Shown piece after piece: positions 1-12,445 of a DNA stretch of 64,000 bases. A program made the position numbers and the translations under genes. The notes beneath the pieces were generated by a model. It made no database searches. It was not told the origin of the DNA and saw only the letters and a list, made by a program, of their open reading frames with translations. The DNA comes from Cotesia glomerata (taxonomy: Eukaryota; Arthropoda; Insecta; Hymenoptera; Braconidae): positions 19,586,688 to 19,650,687 of the forward strand of contig NC_058164.1 in assembly GCF_020080835.1 (NCBI RefSeq), read 5' to 3'. The first letter of the stretch is position 1. The number at the start of each line of letters is the position of its first letter.

Positions 1-252
1 GTTTGATAATTGGAACTTCATCACTTATTTATCCAGCTGCTATGTTTGCACCGAGAGTCGCTGAACGCGGTATCACTGTTGCTGAATTTAACTTGGAAGA
101 AACTGCAGCAACAAAAAGTTTTCAGTAATTGATTGAAGTTATTTAATTTCTGATAAGTTTATTTGAAAATTATAATAAATCCATCATTTTATTGCAGATA
201 CCATTTTCAAGGTCCATGTACTGTGACAGTAACTGAAGCATTGGATATTTGA
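1..252 (+). CDS. Sirt5: NAD-dependent protein deacylase sirtuin-5, C-terminal end (partial)
   Basis: The last two coding exons of a sirtuin are visible: 3-124 and 198-252, joined through a GT-AG intron at 125-197, ending in TGA at 250-252. The reading frame gives [17 protein letters not shown], then a segment starting [15 protein letters not shown], then [17 protein letters not shown]. The GTSS..YPAA, AEFN and FQGPC segments match the NAD-binding C-terminal part of class III sirtuins such as SIRT5. SIRT5 is a mitochondrial lysine desuccinylase/demalonylase/deglutarylase. The catalytic core and start lie to the left of the window. The gene is followed by AATAAT-rich sequence that could hold the polyadenylation signal. 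Confidence in family is high from these recalled signatures; other sirtuin classes fit the FQGPC segment less well. Confidence 0.88.
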
Positions 253-352
253 AAAAATAAGTTTATTTTTAATCAAAGAAATAATAATAATACATTGTTT
301 TGAATAGCTATTTATCTAAATGTATTTATTTCATACTAAACTGTGTGATGTC

Positions 353-389
<37 letters not shown>

Positions 390-784
390 CAAAAATTTTC
401 ATACATTAAAACATTATTTAACATCCCAAATATAGATTATATGTTATATTCAATAATAATAAAAACTTTCATTAACATACTCTTGAAGTAAAATCACGTT
501 TTATTCTTGATTTCTTCACTTTGTTTTAATTTTTTTCTTTTGATGCTCATTGAAACATAAATTTATCACAGAGTTAGAAATGGTCAAGAAATTGCGACAA
601 AAATAATTCGCGTATCTTACTTGCTTATTTTATTATTACTATTAGTATTATTCTTATTATTATTATTAAATATTTACTTCACAATCTTCATTTTTCGTAT
701 CTTAACCCGTGGAATTATTTTTTATCTTAAAATTACAAGTTGAAAAAAAAAAAATTTTCACTATAATCATATTAGTTCATTTTT
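253..784. other. AT-rich 3' flank of the sirtuin gene
   Basis: No gene is visible. The stretch contains an uninterrupted tract of about 29 A at 359-387 and many short A/T runs. The open frame that crosses the tract encodes only poly-lysine and is not credible. Confidence 0.6.
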
Positions 785-901
785 AGTAGATTTCATAGAA
801 ATATAACTATTGCAATGGTCCTCATGACGCAACTTTTGAAAAATTTTGCTATATTCCGACTTAACTCGACGAGCTGAGTCAGAAAATACATATGGTTCAA
901 A

Positions 902-958
<57 letters not shown>

Positions 959-959
959 C

Positions 960-991
<32 letters not shown>

Positions 992-1490
992 TTATATATA
1001 TATATATACGATATAGCGCGGCTGGTCACGACGATAGCGTCGCCAATTTACAACGGATCTTTACCAAACTCAATATACTTATTTTACACATAAATACCAA
1101 AGTCAAGTTCGAAGATAAGCTTAATCGGTCAAGTAATTTAGAAATGCCAGGATTTCAAAATTTTAAAAATCATAAAAATTCATATTTCTTCACTTTCTTA
1201 CTCAAATATCTTTTGAATGGGATAACTTATTGAAACTCAGTAAATTGCATCTGAAAGCTCTTTAAATAAGCTTCAATTTGAGTACCATATCATATGTGTA
1301 ATCTCAAAATTATGCCCTATTCCGCTATGCCAATTATGAAATTTGCTATTGCACTGGTTTTAGTATTTTTCCGTCGATATATATTTTTGTCGATTGCATA
1401 GAAGTTAAAAGCCCTAGTTTTGTATACAATTCTCGTTATTTTTTTTTCTGTTCATGATGAAATCTACTTCCATTTCGGCTGCCGAATGGT
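785..1490 (+). repeat. Dispersed repeat, copy 1 (copy 2 at 45273-45878)
   Basis: This segment and the reverse strand of 45273-45878 align end to end. Shared stretches include AGTAGATTTCATAGAAAT at the left end, the CATATGGTTCAAAAGTTTAT segment before the microsatellite, the AAGTTCGAAGATAAGCTTAA region and the terminal CTTCCATTTCGGC. The 12-mer AGTAGATTTCAT recurs inverted close to the right end, so short terminal inverted repeats are possible. An expanded TA microsatellite (about 906-1010) lies inside this copy but is short in copy 2. There is no coding capacity. It looks like a non-autonomous transposon; superfamily not recognised. Confidence 0.7.
906..1010. repeat. TA dinucleotide microsatellite
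   Basis: Nearly pure (TA)n broken by a GC step near 957-960 and a few G substitutions. It lies inside the dispersed repeat. Open frames across it on both strands encode only Tyr-Ile repeats and were rejected. Confidence 0.95.
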
Positions 1491-2045
1491 CTTTTTTTCT
1501 TTTTTTTTTTTCGAATAAATAAATTATAAATATTTCTCTGGTACGTTATTTTGATTATTTTGCATAACGCATGTATATAATTTTATATACATTAATAAAA
1601 TTTTAAATAATTATTTACATAAATACACTGTCAAATAAAACTATAAATATGTATATGTATAAAGAAAAACGTATCACAAATATAAAAAAATTAAAAAAAA
1701 AATTTGTCTATAAAAAAAATTTTAAATTCTTATTTTTTACTTTCATGGAATGTTTGTTCATTTTCTTAATTTATCTTTAATAATCAAAGTAGCACTCAAA
1801 AAACATTGAAAAAAAAATTTTTTTCATTATAAATATTTTTTTTTGATTGCTTTATGCATTTGTTCATTTTAAGATTGCTAATAAATAATTGATTGCACAT
1901 ACAAACTTTTAAAAAAGCTCAAAAAAAAAACAGTCATTATTACTAGATTTAAAATCCTAACAGCTTTGGTTTGACAAAGTTATATTAACTGTCGCTTTTT
2001 ATAATATTAGGAAAAAAAAATTAGGATTAGAAAATAGTCAACTTA
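1491..2045. other. AT-rich intergenic sequence
   Basis: No gene or repeat recognised. The left part still contains homopolymer T/C runs adjoining the repeat; the right part is the 3' flank of the transporter gene on the minus strand. Confidence 0.5.
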
Positions 2046-5000
2046 TTAGGATAACGTCACTAAATTCGTCATTATTGTTGTTAAATTTGGTGCTACGGAA
2101 GACGTTTCTAATATATTAATCATAGTAGTCGAAACATTTGTAGTAGTCGTATTAGTAAGACAGTATGGCATTATTTGACCATGTTTACAGGAATCAGCTG
2201 AATTGTTGTGGAAAATTAGAAGGTATAAACCTGCAATAGCAGTAAAAGTACCTGCTATAAGTAATCCAATAGCAGGTATTTTTTTAGAAGACAGTAGTGG
2301 GCCTTCTTCAAGTCTTAAGTAACACAAGGCCGGTAGTATATAAGCTAATGGTACTGCTGCAAGGATTCCGTTGAGTTCGAGTACAACTCCAAGACAATCT
2401 TCAGACATTGATATTAAATAAGCTAAAGTTACGATTCCCATTGTTATTATAAGGTAACGTCGATCTGAGCCAGCAATGTATACATCATGATTCTCTGTTT
2501 CAGTAGTGCCCTTTATAGCCGTCAAGATGACCTATTTTTAATAAAATAAATCACATTAATTTAACATAGCCCAGTAATAATAAGTACTATAAATAAAAAA
2601 TATTTAGTTACTTCACGAGTTACAAAGCATTCTATAGGAAATGTGAGTAAAATTGTTCCGCTAAACATAACTCGTGATAAGTTCATAAGGTCATCATTCC
2701 AACAATAATTTTCCATAAGATCTCCTTGAACATAGCTCGTAAATGTGACATATCCCGCAATTCCAAACGCTGAAGCAATGATAAAAGATGTAAATAAAGA
2801 CCAGTGTGTGACAACGTCCCACTTCTGTTGGGTAGCTCGTTCTATTGATTCGTAAATAAGGAATGTATTATGATGGCACATAAATGCAAATGCCATTATT
2901 CCAATTGATGGTAATATTCCTCTTAAATTTGCAAATTCCCAGCTGTCTGTTCTATCCGGTCTGAGTTAAATAAACATTTTTTATTAAATTAAATTCATTT
3001 AAAATTATTTATTCATATTGAATAAATACTTACACGAGAGATGACATGGTACCCATCCGAATAAAAATTGCCAATAGAATAAAAGCAACACATACAAGAG
3101 AGAGAAATGAAATTTTAGCTAGCCGCGCTACATTTCTATAGAGACACAGTGGTATTGTTATCAATAAAGTTGCTAATAATATTACAACTTCTCTTTGTGC
3201 AAATATATTACTCTCAGCAATTCCAGTAACTCTTATTATTACCTTTGTTACAGTATCTCCGACAACAATATTGTAAGAAATCATTGCTGTGAAAATAATG
3301 AATGAAGTTTTTATTAATAAAATATTATGGTATTTATCATTTCTATAAATAAAATTATTTTAATTTACCTATAAATGGGTAAATAAATTGTAGAGCAGTT
3401 AAGATATAAAATCCAGGCCGTCCAAAACTTGCTCTCATTAATCCTTGATAGCTCATTTCTCCACAAAGATGACCACTTCTGACCATTAAAATTAGAGAAT
3501 AATCAGTCAGAACTGCTACAATAATTAGCAGTAAAATTCCTAAACCAAATCCTGATTGATGCAATGCATATGGAATTCCTGAAACGTAAATTTATAATGT
3601 TAAAAAATAATTTCTTTTAATCAATCTTAATAATTATCTACTTTCATGGTCATTCGATTTTTTATCATGAAAATTCGAAGACAAAATTGATCAGTTAGTT
3701 CTTTAACCACGAAAATAAATAAGTATCAAATTTTATTTCAATAAATTAACACTCACCAATGACTCCGCTGCCAATAATAGAATTAATGAAATTGAAACTT
3801 GCCAGTGGAAGACTTGTAAATTTTCCCGAGTTCTCTTCTTCATCTTCCTAAAACGCAATCAATACTATAATTATTCATGTAAGAAATATAATAAAATATA
3901 AGTAATGAAAAAATTTAATCTATTTAAGCTTCATATTATTATTCAGCTCTCGCTTCATCTTTTGCTCTTGCTACCATAATTAATGCACATAATTTAAATA
4001 AATTTAGTACTATTTATATCTACTAAAATTATTAAAATATTCTAAACAACATTTGCTGTAAATTAATAAATAATATTATTTGCGGTTACAGTTATGTTAC
4101 ATTTATAAGAGTGCAGCTTAAACATTCACGTGTTAAATAAAAAATTATTCAAAATTTCACATTAAAAAAAAGCATTAAGAAAATTTATTTCACTTCTGAT
4201 TTTATTTTTTCAAATAATAATTTAATTTTGTTTTAATTTAAATGATCATTTTTTACTTGAATAAAAATGATTTAAGATAAAGAATTTAAAAAATGATGAA
4301 AAGTTAAGAAATTTTCTTAATTAAGAAATAAATGAAATGTTATTAATGATGACAAATTTTATAAAAAAAGAAAAAAAATAAGCTGATGCTTTTCTTACCA
4401 ATATTACAAAGAAACAATCCACATTGTTAACAATAATAGATGTTATGATTTTTTTTTTATAACAGCTGAGCACAAATAAACAAAGTGATGAATATCGGCG
4501 AGAGTGGTTGATGATGGTTATTCAGTCGATGGTTTTTTTAGATGACAGAAGTATCCAATAGACGAAGTGAACAATGACAAATAAATTCACGTACAATAAG
4601 ATATTAAAAATAATAATAAAAACGAAAAAACACGTATACTGGTGCAGAATCAAATAGTAAAAGAAATTTTATTGATTTAATGACATAACGAATTTGAAAA
4701 AATGTATGACGCGTAGAGACAACAATTGCTTTTTTGTTATTTCATCCTTACCCTTACAAGTTGTCTCAAATCGTCGTAAGAATCATCCGTTTCTAAGCTG
4801 CCTCCCTGCCAAATTTATCCGATTTTGTGCATCAGCAAGAAAAGTAGGAATAAAAATAAAAAAAGTACCAAGGAAAAACGAATAACATATAGTGATATTT
4901 AATATACTGTGTTAAGTCGTAACTTGTGGAATAATTCCACAAAGTTTCCTATATAATTGAAAGATTGTGCGTTAATTAGATATACAGTAATTAAACGATA

Positions 5001-5439
5001 TACTTAAAATTAATTGCATACACAAAATGTTTCTTTCTTAAATAATATAACAATAATTAATCATCTTATTTATCAATTCATTTAGAAAAATATTTAAATG
5101 TATAAATTTATTATCAAATAAGTGAATGCGTACTTATGGAATAATTTTAATCGTTAATTACTTTAGAGTAAAGAAGATTGTGATTTTATAAGAACATATT
5201 TATTCATTACACTATCTGTCTGGGAAATGAACTCTGAGACAGCATATGTTTATGAAAGCATTACATCACAATCCAATAATCATTATTTATTTGTTTTAAT
5301 ATACAAACAGATCATTTTCATTGAGATATTTATTAATTAAAACAAACTTTTATAATCATTTTTTTTATATAATCTTCATTACTCAGTAGTTACTATTTAC
5401 TATGTCATCAAAAATCGAGTTGTAGAGTAATATAGCTTG

Positions 5440-5471
<32 letters not shown>

Positions 5472-6143
5472 GTAAAAATTATTCACATATTGCGTTAAAA
5501 ATAGCAAGTATCTAAAAATTTTTTTTGTTTAAAAAAACAAATATAAATAAGAAAAAAAACAATTGTATTTTTCTTAATTTTTAGTCTGTAATTATCTAAT
5601 TTACTTATTTAATTAAAATGAGAAAATATATTTGAATATCTGTAAATTTCCAGATCGTCAACTTGTAGAAATAAAAAAAAAAATTATGCATGCAATTTTT
5701 TAATAAAAATATATTGTCAGGACAAATCTATTCGTTAAAAAAAAACCAAAAAAATAGCCAGATGTCTATTGAATATTCAATGTCATAACTAGAAAAAAAA
5801 TTGAATTTTTCTTCAAATAATTAAAGTTTCTTGCTAAAATTATCATTAACAGTATTTTTTTACGTAGGAGAAATGTATTCAAAATTTGACTAAGATTGAT
5901 ACGAGAGTAATTCATAAGCTTGAAAATGAAAAAATTTCTAGATGTTTGCTACTTTACATTTGACACAAAAAACACTCATTAGTGCTTTCTTACCAAAAAA
6001 AATTATAATCATCCTTTGTTTATCAATTAAAAAAATGAACAATGAAATTTTAAAAGTGTACTCACGTCTTCGAAATTTTTCCTCGCATCTAAGATGTAAC
6101 TTTTTTCGTTAACACTTTGCTGCTGAGAAGTTCCTTGTGCCAT
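2046..6143 (-). CDS. SLC38A11: SLC38A11-like putative sodium-coupled neutral amino acid transporter
   Basis: Six coding exons on the minus strand, read from high to low coordinates: 6143-6066, 3847-3757, 3578-3369, 3286-3034, 2960-2612 and 2531-2046. All borders are GT-AG and phases agree, giving 488 residues. The N-terminus is a short hydrophilic tail. The first membrane segment carries NFINSIIGSGVIGIPYALHQ, the classic AAAP/SLC38 unwound-helix motif (N-x-x-G-S-G-I-x-G-x-P). Further landmarks are FIAMISYNIVVGDT, SLYRN-like LCLYRN, AFMCHHNTFLIY, NYCWNDDL, CFVTRE and DCLGVVLELNG, all as recalled for SLC38A11. The C-terminal tail after about residue 430 has several N-x-T/S sites and a C..G....YC pattern, consistent with an extracellular tail. 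Expected role: amino-acid transport across a membrane. The first intron is long (about 2.2 kb). Start chosen because this ATG opens the only exon splicing in frame to the conserved core. Confidence 0.87.
3848..6065. other. First coding intron of the SLC38A11-like gene
   Basis: About 2.2 kb of AT-rich sequence containing a 29-base T tract at 5443-5471. No conserved gene was found in it. The 63-codon open frame at 4694-4885 on the plus strand looks like chance. An alternative first exon of the transporter could lie here but none is demonstrable. Confidence 0.55.
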
Positions 6144-7649
6144 ATCTGAATCTCGATGATAACAAATAAATTTTTAATACTTAATCCTGTTAAATCAAAT
6201 AATTAAATACTGAAATAATCAAATAAAGAAAAATTATATTATCGCGAAATTTGTTATAAAAAATAGCCGATAAAAATTCATGAAATAAAAAATAATTTTA
6301 TCAATTTTTAGATAAATCAAAAGATCAATATCTAATTTTTAAGATAAGTTGCGTATTGCCGAGCTGCAGTTTGAAACTATCGTGCTTACTTTTTATAACA
6401 ACACAGATGTCAGAGAATTGTTTGATCTTCTGTTTATTGATTACTAACGTCGCCTTGAGAGATTTTTTTTACTCATTTATGTATCAATTACGAAAAATGT
6501 GTTGAAGTATTATATTTCATTACAACTGCGCAATGCGCGGGTGTTAGTCTTCCTTACCGTCAACAAAAAAGAACGGAAATTCAAGAAATTTATATACATA
6601 TAGGTATTAGAGCGGTTGATAGTTCTTATTTTCAAACATGTTTTGCTCATGTATAAGATAAAATTTTGACAAAAGCGCTTCATTCTTCGATAGAATTTAA
6701 TTTTCATTTATTTATACATGTAATGCGTTTTAAGATTCTATTTGTTATACAAGTGTTACGGAGATACTCCTGTTTGCCCAATAAAGGGCGAGAGAGAAAA
6801 AAAGTGTACACCTTTCTTAAGTAAATGATAAATAAAACATTATAATTTAATGTGGGCTTTAAGTAGTAAAAATTACGAACGAAAATAATTGATTTAAATG
6901 CTATCAGCAATAAACATGACACGGAACAAATTACCTCCACTTTGGTATATAATATTGGACTGTCACCTTGTGGACAAGAGGACGGATTATAAGCAAGCAC
7001 GATCAATTCAAATATTTACAATTATCAGGACAGTTATTATAGAATAATATCTTCGAGTTCGAAAATGAACAAAAGTTGTATTTCTGGGTTTGAAGAGAGC
7101 TCAAAACTTCATCATAGGTAAATTTTCAAGCGTTTCGAGCTTAAATGTAACAAGAAGCTTCAAAAGTAGCTTGCAAGATCAAGTGTTTTTAATGTATCTA
7201 TTTTTTTTTTATATTTCAGATGTAAAAATATTCCATGTGGTAACTAAAATTTCATCTCTAAGCTATCTTTATTTCGAATTTGAAATATTTTTCCAAATTT
7301 TCAACCCATTTTCAATTGAAAATGTTATAACATGCTATGTTTGTTCTTACCATCTACGAATAAGAACGAAAATTTGTGTGCTACTTTTAATAATCAATTC
7401 CTGCCATCTATCTTTCAATTTGTCAACTTTTAATCGATTATTCTCATTATTTATTTTGGACGTCAATCATCAATTTTATTTTATTTTTTTTGTGGACATT
7501 GATGATATACATTCCAAAAAAAATTCTACTTATGAATCGGCTGAAAGATATGTATTTTAATTAAATAACTTGTGTATCAATTAATGTATAGTTGTAAATA
7601 TGTGTAATTTAGAAAAATGAATAGCTTAGGATTGAATTTAATTTTAAAA
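6144..7649. other. Intergenic region between transporter and kinase (head-to-head)
   Basis: The two flanking genes diverge from this 1.5 kb region, so it must hold both promoters. It contains one copy of a dispersed repeat (6664-6822). A 471-base plus-strand open frame (7090-7560) starts from TTG, is rich in Phe/Ile/Ser and matches no family I know; I regard it as chance. Confidence 0.5.
6664..6822 (+). repeat. Dispersed repeat fragment, second copy at 51195-51345
   Basis: The sequence AATGCGTTTTAAGATTC, the flanking CATTTATTTAT block, AGCGCTTC with TTCGATAG, and the AGGGCGAGAGAGA block all recur in the same order on the minus strand at 51195-51345, at roughly 80% identity by eye. The family is not recognised. 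Confidence 0.7.
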
Positions 7650-10600
7650 ATGGGCTGTCTTTGCTCAAAAGAAACAATTGCTGTTAACGATAAGAAATAT
7701 CGTGTTTTAGAACATCTTGCTGATGGGTAATTACATTTCTTAATCATTTGATTTCAATTTCTTACCTAGTTATAGAATAATTATATTTGAATTTTTAATT
7801 TTAACCTTAAAATATTTTATTTATGACCACTACGTTAATTACTGTTTTGTTTTTGTTTTTTCAGAGGTTTCAGTTCCGTTTATTTAGTCGAGGATTCGAT
7901 GACTCGTAAAAAATATGCATTAAAGAAAATAATATGTCATAGTTCTGAAGATCAGCAAATAGCTGCTAAAGAAATTGAATATCACACAATATTGAAGCAT
8001 GTAAATATTATTGAATGCATTGATTCAACGTCCAAGGGAGCTGCCGATCCCGTTATTAATGCAACAAGTCAAGTTCTACTTGTTTTGCCGTATTATCATG
8101 TAATATTTTTTTTTCTTATTCAAATTTACAAATCTCATTAAATTTAACCAAATGTAAAACTACCCAGTGTAAGTCTGCCTCATGTTATCTGTCAAATGAA
8201 AGGAATTATCTCCATAATAAACTAGTTAATGCAATATAAATAAAAAGTTGAAATTCAAAATTAGGCTTACAAGATATGAAAAATTTTTCGTTTTAAGTCT
8301 GATATACAAATAATATAATTCAATGATGGTAATTGTTCTAATGAATTGAAAATTTGATTACTATGCTGCAGCAGATCTTGGCTGGTTAGAGTTTTACTTT
8401 GGTAAAGTCGTTTACTGCATTATTGAAAATTTATTAATAATTAAGTAAACTATAAAATAAATAAATATTTTTAGAAAGGAACGCTAGCTTATGAACTAGA
8501 AAAAAGAGCAAAGACAAATAATTATTTCAGCCCATTAGATGTATTACTTATTTTTCAACAAATATGTGAAGGTGTAAAAGTATTTCATGATATCAAACCA
8601 GAACCTCTTGCCCATCGAGATTTAAAGACTGCTAATATTTTACTCGATGATGCATTAAATCCTATTATTATGGACTTAGGTAACTAAAAATTTTATTTAA
8701 TGACTATAATTTTTTTTATAAAATATTTAAACTATACAAATTTTTTTCATTCAGGATCAGTTGCCCAAGCCAGAGTTAAAGTGTGTGGTACTCAAGAGGC
8801 TCAAACTTTACAAGATATCGCTGCCGAACGATGTTCAATGCCATACCGAGCGCCAGAATTATTCAATGTTGAGAGTTATTGTATGATTGATGAGCGTACG
8901 GATATTTGGGTAATTTTTCTTATTGTTTAAAAGAAATATTTGGTAAATATTTACAAGTGGGGTCAACCATTTTAATTTTCATTTTTTTGAACGAAATATC
9001 TATTTGATTTTATTAATATATTTTTTTTTTTGAAAAAGACATTAAAAAATAAACAATTTAAAAAAAAAAAAGTTAATTACTTCGATTTTAACAAATTTGC
9101 AAAAAAATTAATAAATTTTTTTGAAAATTGTGATATTCCACTTTTTCTTTTTTTTAATTGTTCGTTTTTTTATGTACAATGCCTTTCAATGATTCGTACC
9201 GGTCAAGAATTTTACGAAAAATAGAAACATCAAAATTTAGCCAACTCTAAATAAAGAAATCACTAAGTAAAAAATTTATATAAATATTATATTAGAAATA
9301 ATAAAAAAATTATTTGTCTAAACAAGGATAATTCAAAATTTCGATAATAATAAAGGTAGTAATGTAAAAATTTAGTTACCAAAAAAATTGAAATTATTTT
9401 AAAAAAGATAAGCATAAAATTATAAAATTAAAAAATAAGATATCTATGAAATTAGACAAATCATAAAAGAAACAAATGAAATGACAGATATTTAAAAAAA
9501 TGGAGAAGAATAAATTTAGACAAGTCAATAAAAAGACAATTGAAAATTTATAAATATAAAAAAATTGACAGTTTTAATTATTCGTAAACTTAAAAAGTAG
9601 CCATCTCTAAATATAGACCAGTAAATTTAGATATCTTTAATTTTGGACATCTCTAAATATTTACAAATATAAATTTTTACAATTTATAACAAAAACAATT
9701 AAAAACATAGTAATCATACAAAATAAGCACTAAGAAATTTAAAATACTAAGGAGAGCTAAAAATTAATTAATTTTCCTGTGACCGCTGCTCCAGGAAGTT
9801 GTAAAGTTATTTGCATTCGATTGTCCTGTAATTTAAAAAATACACCAAGATTTTGCTTTTAATCTTAGTAAAAAATATTTACGTAGACCCGAAACTGCTA
9901 ACAGGTCCTGTGACTGCTGCTCCAGGAAGTTGTAGGTTATTTTTGATCGATTGTCTTTTAGACAGAGTAAAATCTCTGTCGGTTTTTAAAATTACAGGAC
10001 AATCGAACGCAAATAACTTTACAACTTCCTGGGGCAGCGGTCACAGGAGCTGTTGGTAGTTTCGGGTCTACATAAATATTTTTTACCAAGATTGAAAGCA
10101 AAATCTTGGTGTATTTTTTAGATTACAGGACAATCGAACGCAAATAACTTTAGAACTTCCTGGTGCAGCGGTCACAGAAGGTGTTGGTAGTTCCGAGTCC
10201 TCGAAAATATTTTTTACTAAGATTAAAAGCAAAATCTTGATGTGTTTTAAAAATAACAGGACAATTGATCGCAAATAACTTTATAACTTCCTGGAGCAGC
10301 GGTCACAGGAAAATTAATTAATTTTTAGCTCTCCTTAGTATTTTAAATTTCTTAGTGCTTATTTTGTATGATTACTATGTTTTTAATCGTCTTTGTTATG
10401 AATTGTAAAAATTTATATTTGTAAATATTTAGAGATGTCCAAAATTAAAGATATCTAAATTTACTGGTCTATATTTAGAGATGGCTACTTGTTAAGTTTA
10501 CGTATACTTAAAACTGTCAATTTTTTAAATTTCTAAATTTTCGGTGTCTTTTTATTGACTTGTCTAAATTTATTCTTCTCCATTTTTTTAAATATCTGTC

Positions 10601-12001
10601 ATTTCACTTGTTTCTTTTATGATTTGTCTAATTTCATAGATATCTTATTTTTAAATTTTATAATTTTACGCTTATCTTTTTTAAAATAATTCCAATTTTT
10701 TTGGTAATTAAATTTTTACATTACTACCTTTATTATTATCGAAATTTTGAATGATCCTTATTTAGACAAATAATTTTTTTATTATTTCTAATATAATATT
10801 TATATAAATTTTTTACTTAGTGATTTCTTTATTTAGAGTTGGCCAAATTTTGATGTTTCCATTTTCCGTAAAATTCTTGACCGGTACGAATCATTGAAAC
10901 GCATTGTACTTAAAAAAAAATATATATATTAAATAAATCAAGAAAAGATAAAATAGAAAATTGATCCAAAAACATGAGAGCCAAAATTTTTTCCAACTTT
11001 TAAAGGCAAAAAAGACATCGAAATCTTCATTTTTTCCTTCCACGACATTTGATATCATAAATCCGCCATACAAACAAGCAGAATAAAAAAAATAATTAAA
11101 AAATGTTAATTTTTCACTTAGATGTGGCCAAAAATAGGTTGACCCGACTTATAAATAATTACCAAATATTTTCTTCTACGTTTTTGTAAAGAATCATTTG
11201 AGGTACATTAGTATGTGATACTTCAATAATTTTTAGATTGTTTCAAATTTGTTCTGCACATTATTTTTTCGTAAATTTCTCACTCAAATTATATAGCTTG
11301 TTATAAGATTCTTAGATATATAAATTAATTTGAAATATATTACGTTATAAATTTCACGAGGATACGAATAGTTATGATTTTCAAAATCTGTACGAATTCA
11401 ATTTATTCTCATGATATATGTAACACTATACATTTGATTCTGATTAATTATAATCCTTCTGTATTTATTATTTTTGAAAGAAAATTTTTTAATTTTTAGC
11501 GATAATTCAGTCTATTTTAAAATTATTTCGAAAGATTTTTCACTTGCTAAACCAATAAATTAAAAATATTTTGAGAAAAAATCGTATTCTTAATAAAAAT
11601 TAAAAACTTGTATGTTATTATAATTGAATAATGAAATTTTTAAAAATAGAATACAAGTATCAAATAATGATTTATAATTTCAGTCACTTGGATGTATTCT
11701 GTATGCTTTATGTTACTTCAAGAGCCCATTTGAAGCAGTTTATGAAAAAGGAGACAGTGTCGCTCTCGCTGTGATAAGCTGTAATATAACTTTTCCGGAA
11801 AATGCACCGTATAATGAGGTAAAAATAAGCTACTTTTTGATTTATTTCAAATAAAATTAATTGAAGTAATTTTTTTTGTACCAGGATATTCAAAATTTAA
11901 TTCAATCAATGTTAAAAACAAATCCAATGGAGAGACCATACATTTATAGTGTGTTAGAAAATGTTCACGACGTTATCACTAAGATAGAGGGACGTATTTG
12001 A
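7650..12001 (+). CDS. STK16: STK16-like serine/threonine kinase (myristoylated and palmitoylated kinase)
   Basis: Six coding exons: 7650-7726, 7865-8099, 8475-8679, 8755-8909, 11684-11818, 11885-12001. They give 307 residues, close to human STK16 (305). The N-terminus MGCLCSKE has Gly2 for N-myristoylation and Cys3/Cys5 for palmitoylation. An in-frame ATG 33 bases upstream (7617) would bury this signal, so I chose 7650. The degenerate Gly loop is GGFSSVYLVED (about 26-36), the ATP-binding Lys is in YALKK (about 46), the catalytic loop is HRDLKTAN (Asp153, Asn158) and the metal site is DLG (171-173) instead of DFG, as is typical for STK16. YRAPELF and DERTDIW also match the family. Known family role: Golgi/membrane-associated kinase in secretory trafficking. 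Intron 4 (2.77 kb) is enlarged by a fold-back element. Confidence 0.92.
8937..11172. mobile_element. Large fold-back (long-TIR) element in STK16 intron 4
   Basis: The ends match as inverted repeats: AATATTTGGTAAATATTTAC followed by AAGTGGGGTCAACC at the left, and GGTTGACCCGACTTATAAAT then AATTACCAAATATT at the right. Inside, very long inverted arms pair 9170-9830 with 10270-10910; examples are GATTCGTACCGGTCAAGAAT, TTATTTGTCTAAA and TAAATTTAGA blocks found reverse-complemented on the other side. The axis is a perfect small hairpin, GACAGAGTAAAATCTCTGTC, at 9961-9980. No transposase is encoded. This is best read as a non-autonomous palindromic transposon lying wholly within the intron. The superfamily is unknown. 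Confidence 0.8.
9790..10310. repeat. Tandem/inverted units of about 131 bp at the core of the fold-back element
   Basis: A unit containing GGACAATCGAACGCAAATAA and AACTTCCTGG.GCAGCGGTCACAG occurs three times rightward of the axis (starting near 9996, 10127 and 10258) and twice inverted leftward (near 9780-9840 and 9905-9960). Unequal copy number (2 versus 3) explains most of the length difference between the two arms. Confidence 0.75.
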
Positions 12002-12400
12002 AATAAAAAAATAATAATTATTGTTAATAAGTATTTTTTATCAAGAAATATTGCATTTTTAATTATTAATAATATTAATTAATATTTCTTAATTGAATTG
12101 TAAGTTAATGTATTTTTAATTTTTGATTTCTATTGCAATACAGTTACATTTTTAATTAATTAAAAATAAAAATAAACTTAACAATACGTATTTAACATTG
12201 ATAACGTAAAATACATTTTTTCTACAATGATTGTTCAGTTTTGAAAAATTTTTTTCATAAAAATTGTGGATAAACATCGAAATTTTTCGGAAATTTATAC
12301 GTAAAATATTTCAATAAAATAAAACTTACTGTTAAATATATATTTATAATAATATACTATGTGTCTTTTACTGTTAAACAAATAAATATTTTCATCACTA

Positions 12401-12445
<45 letters not shown>

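Noticed and set aside
300..491. 63-codon frame with poly-lysine
   Set aside because: It is created by the A29 tract; no protein-like sequence on either side.
793..1233. Open frames on both strands with long Tyr-Ile repeats
   Set aside because: They are translations of a TA microsatellite inside a dispersed repeat.
4694..4885. 63-codon plus-strand frame in the transporter intron
   Set aside because: No homology known and no regulatory or splice context; chance frame.
7090..7560. 156-codon plus-strand frame upstream of STK16
   Set aside because: It starts at TTG, is dominated by Phe/Ile/Ser/Leu expected from AT-rich DNA, and no domain is recognisable.
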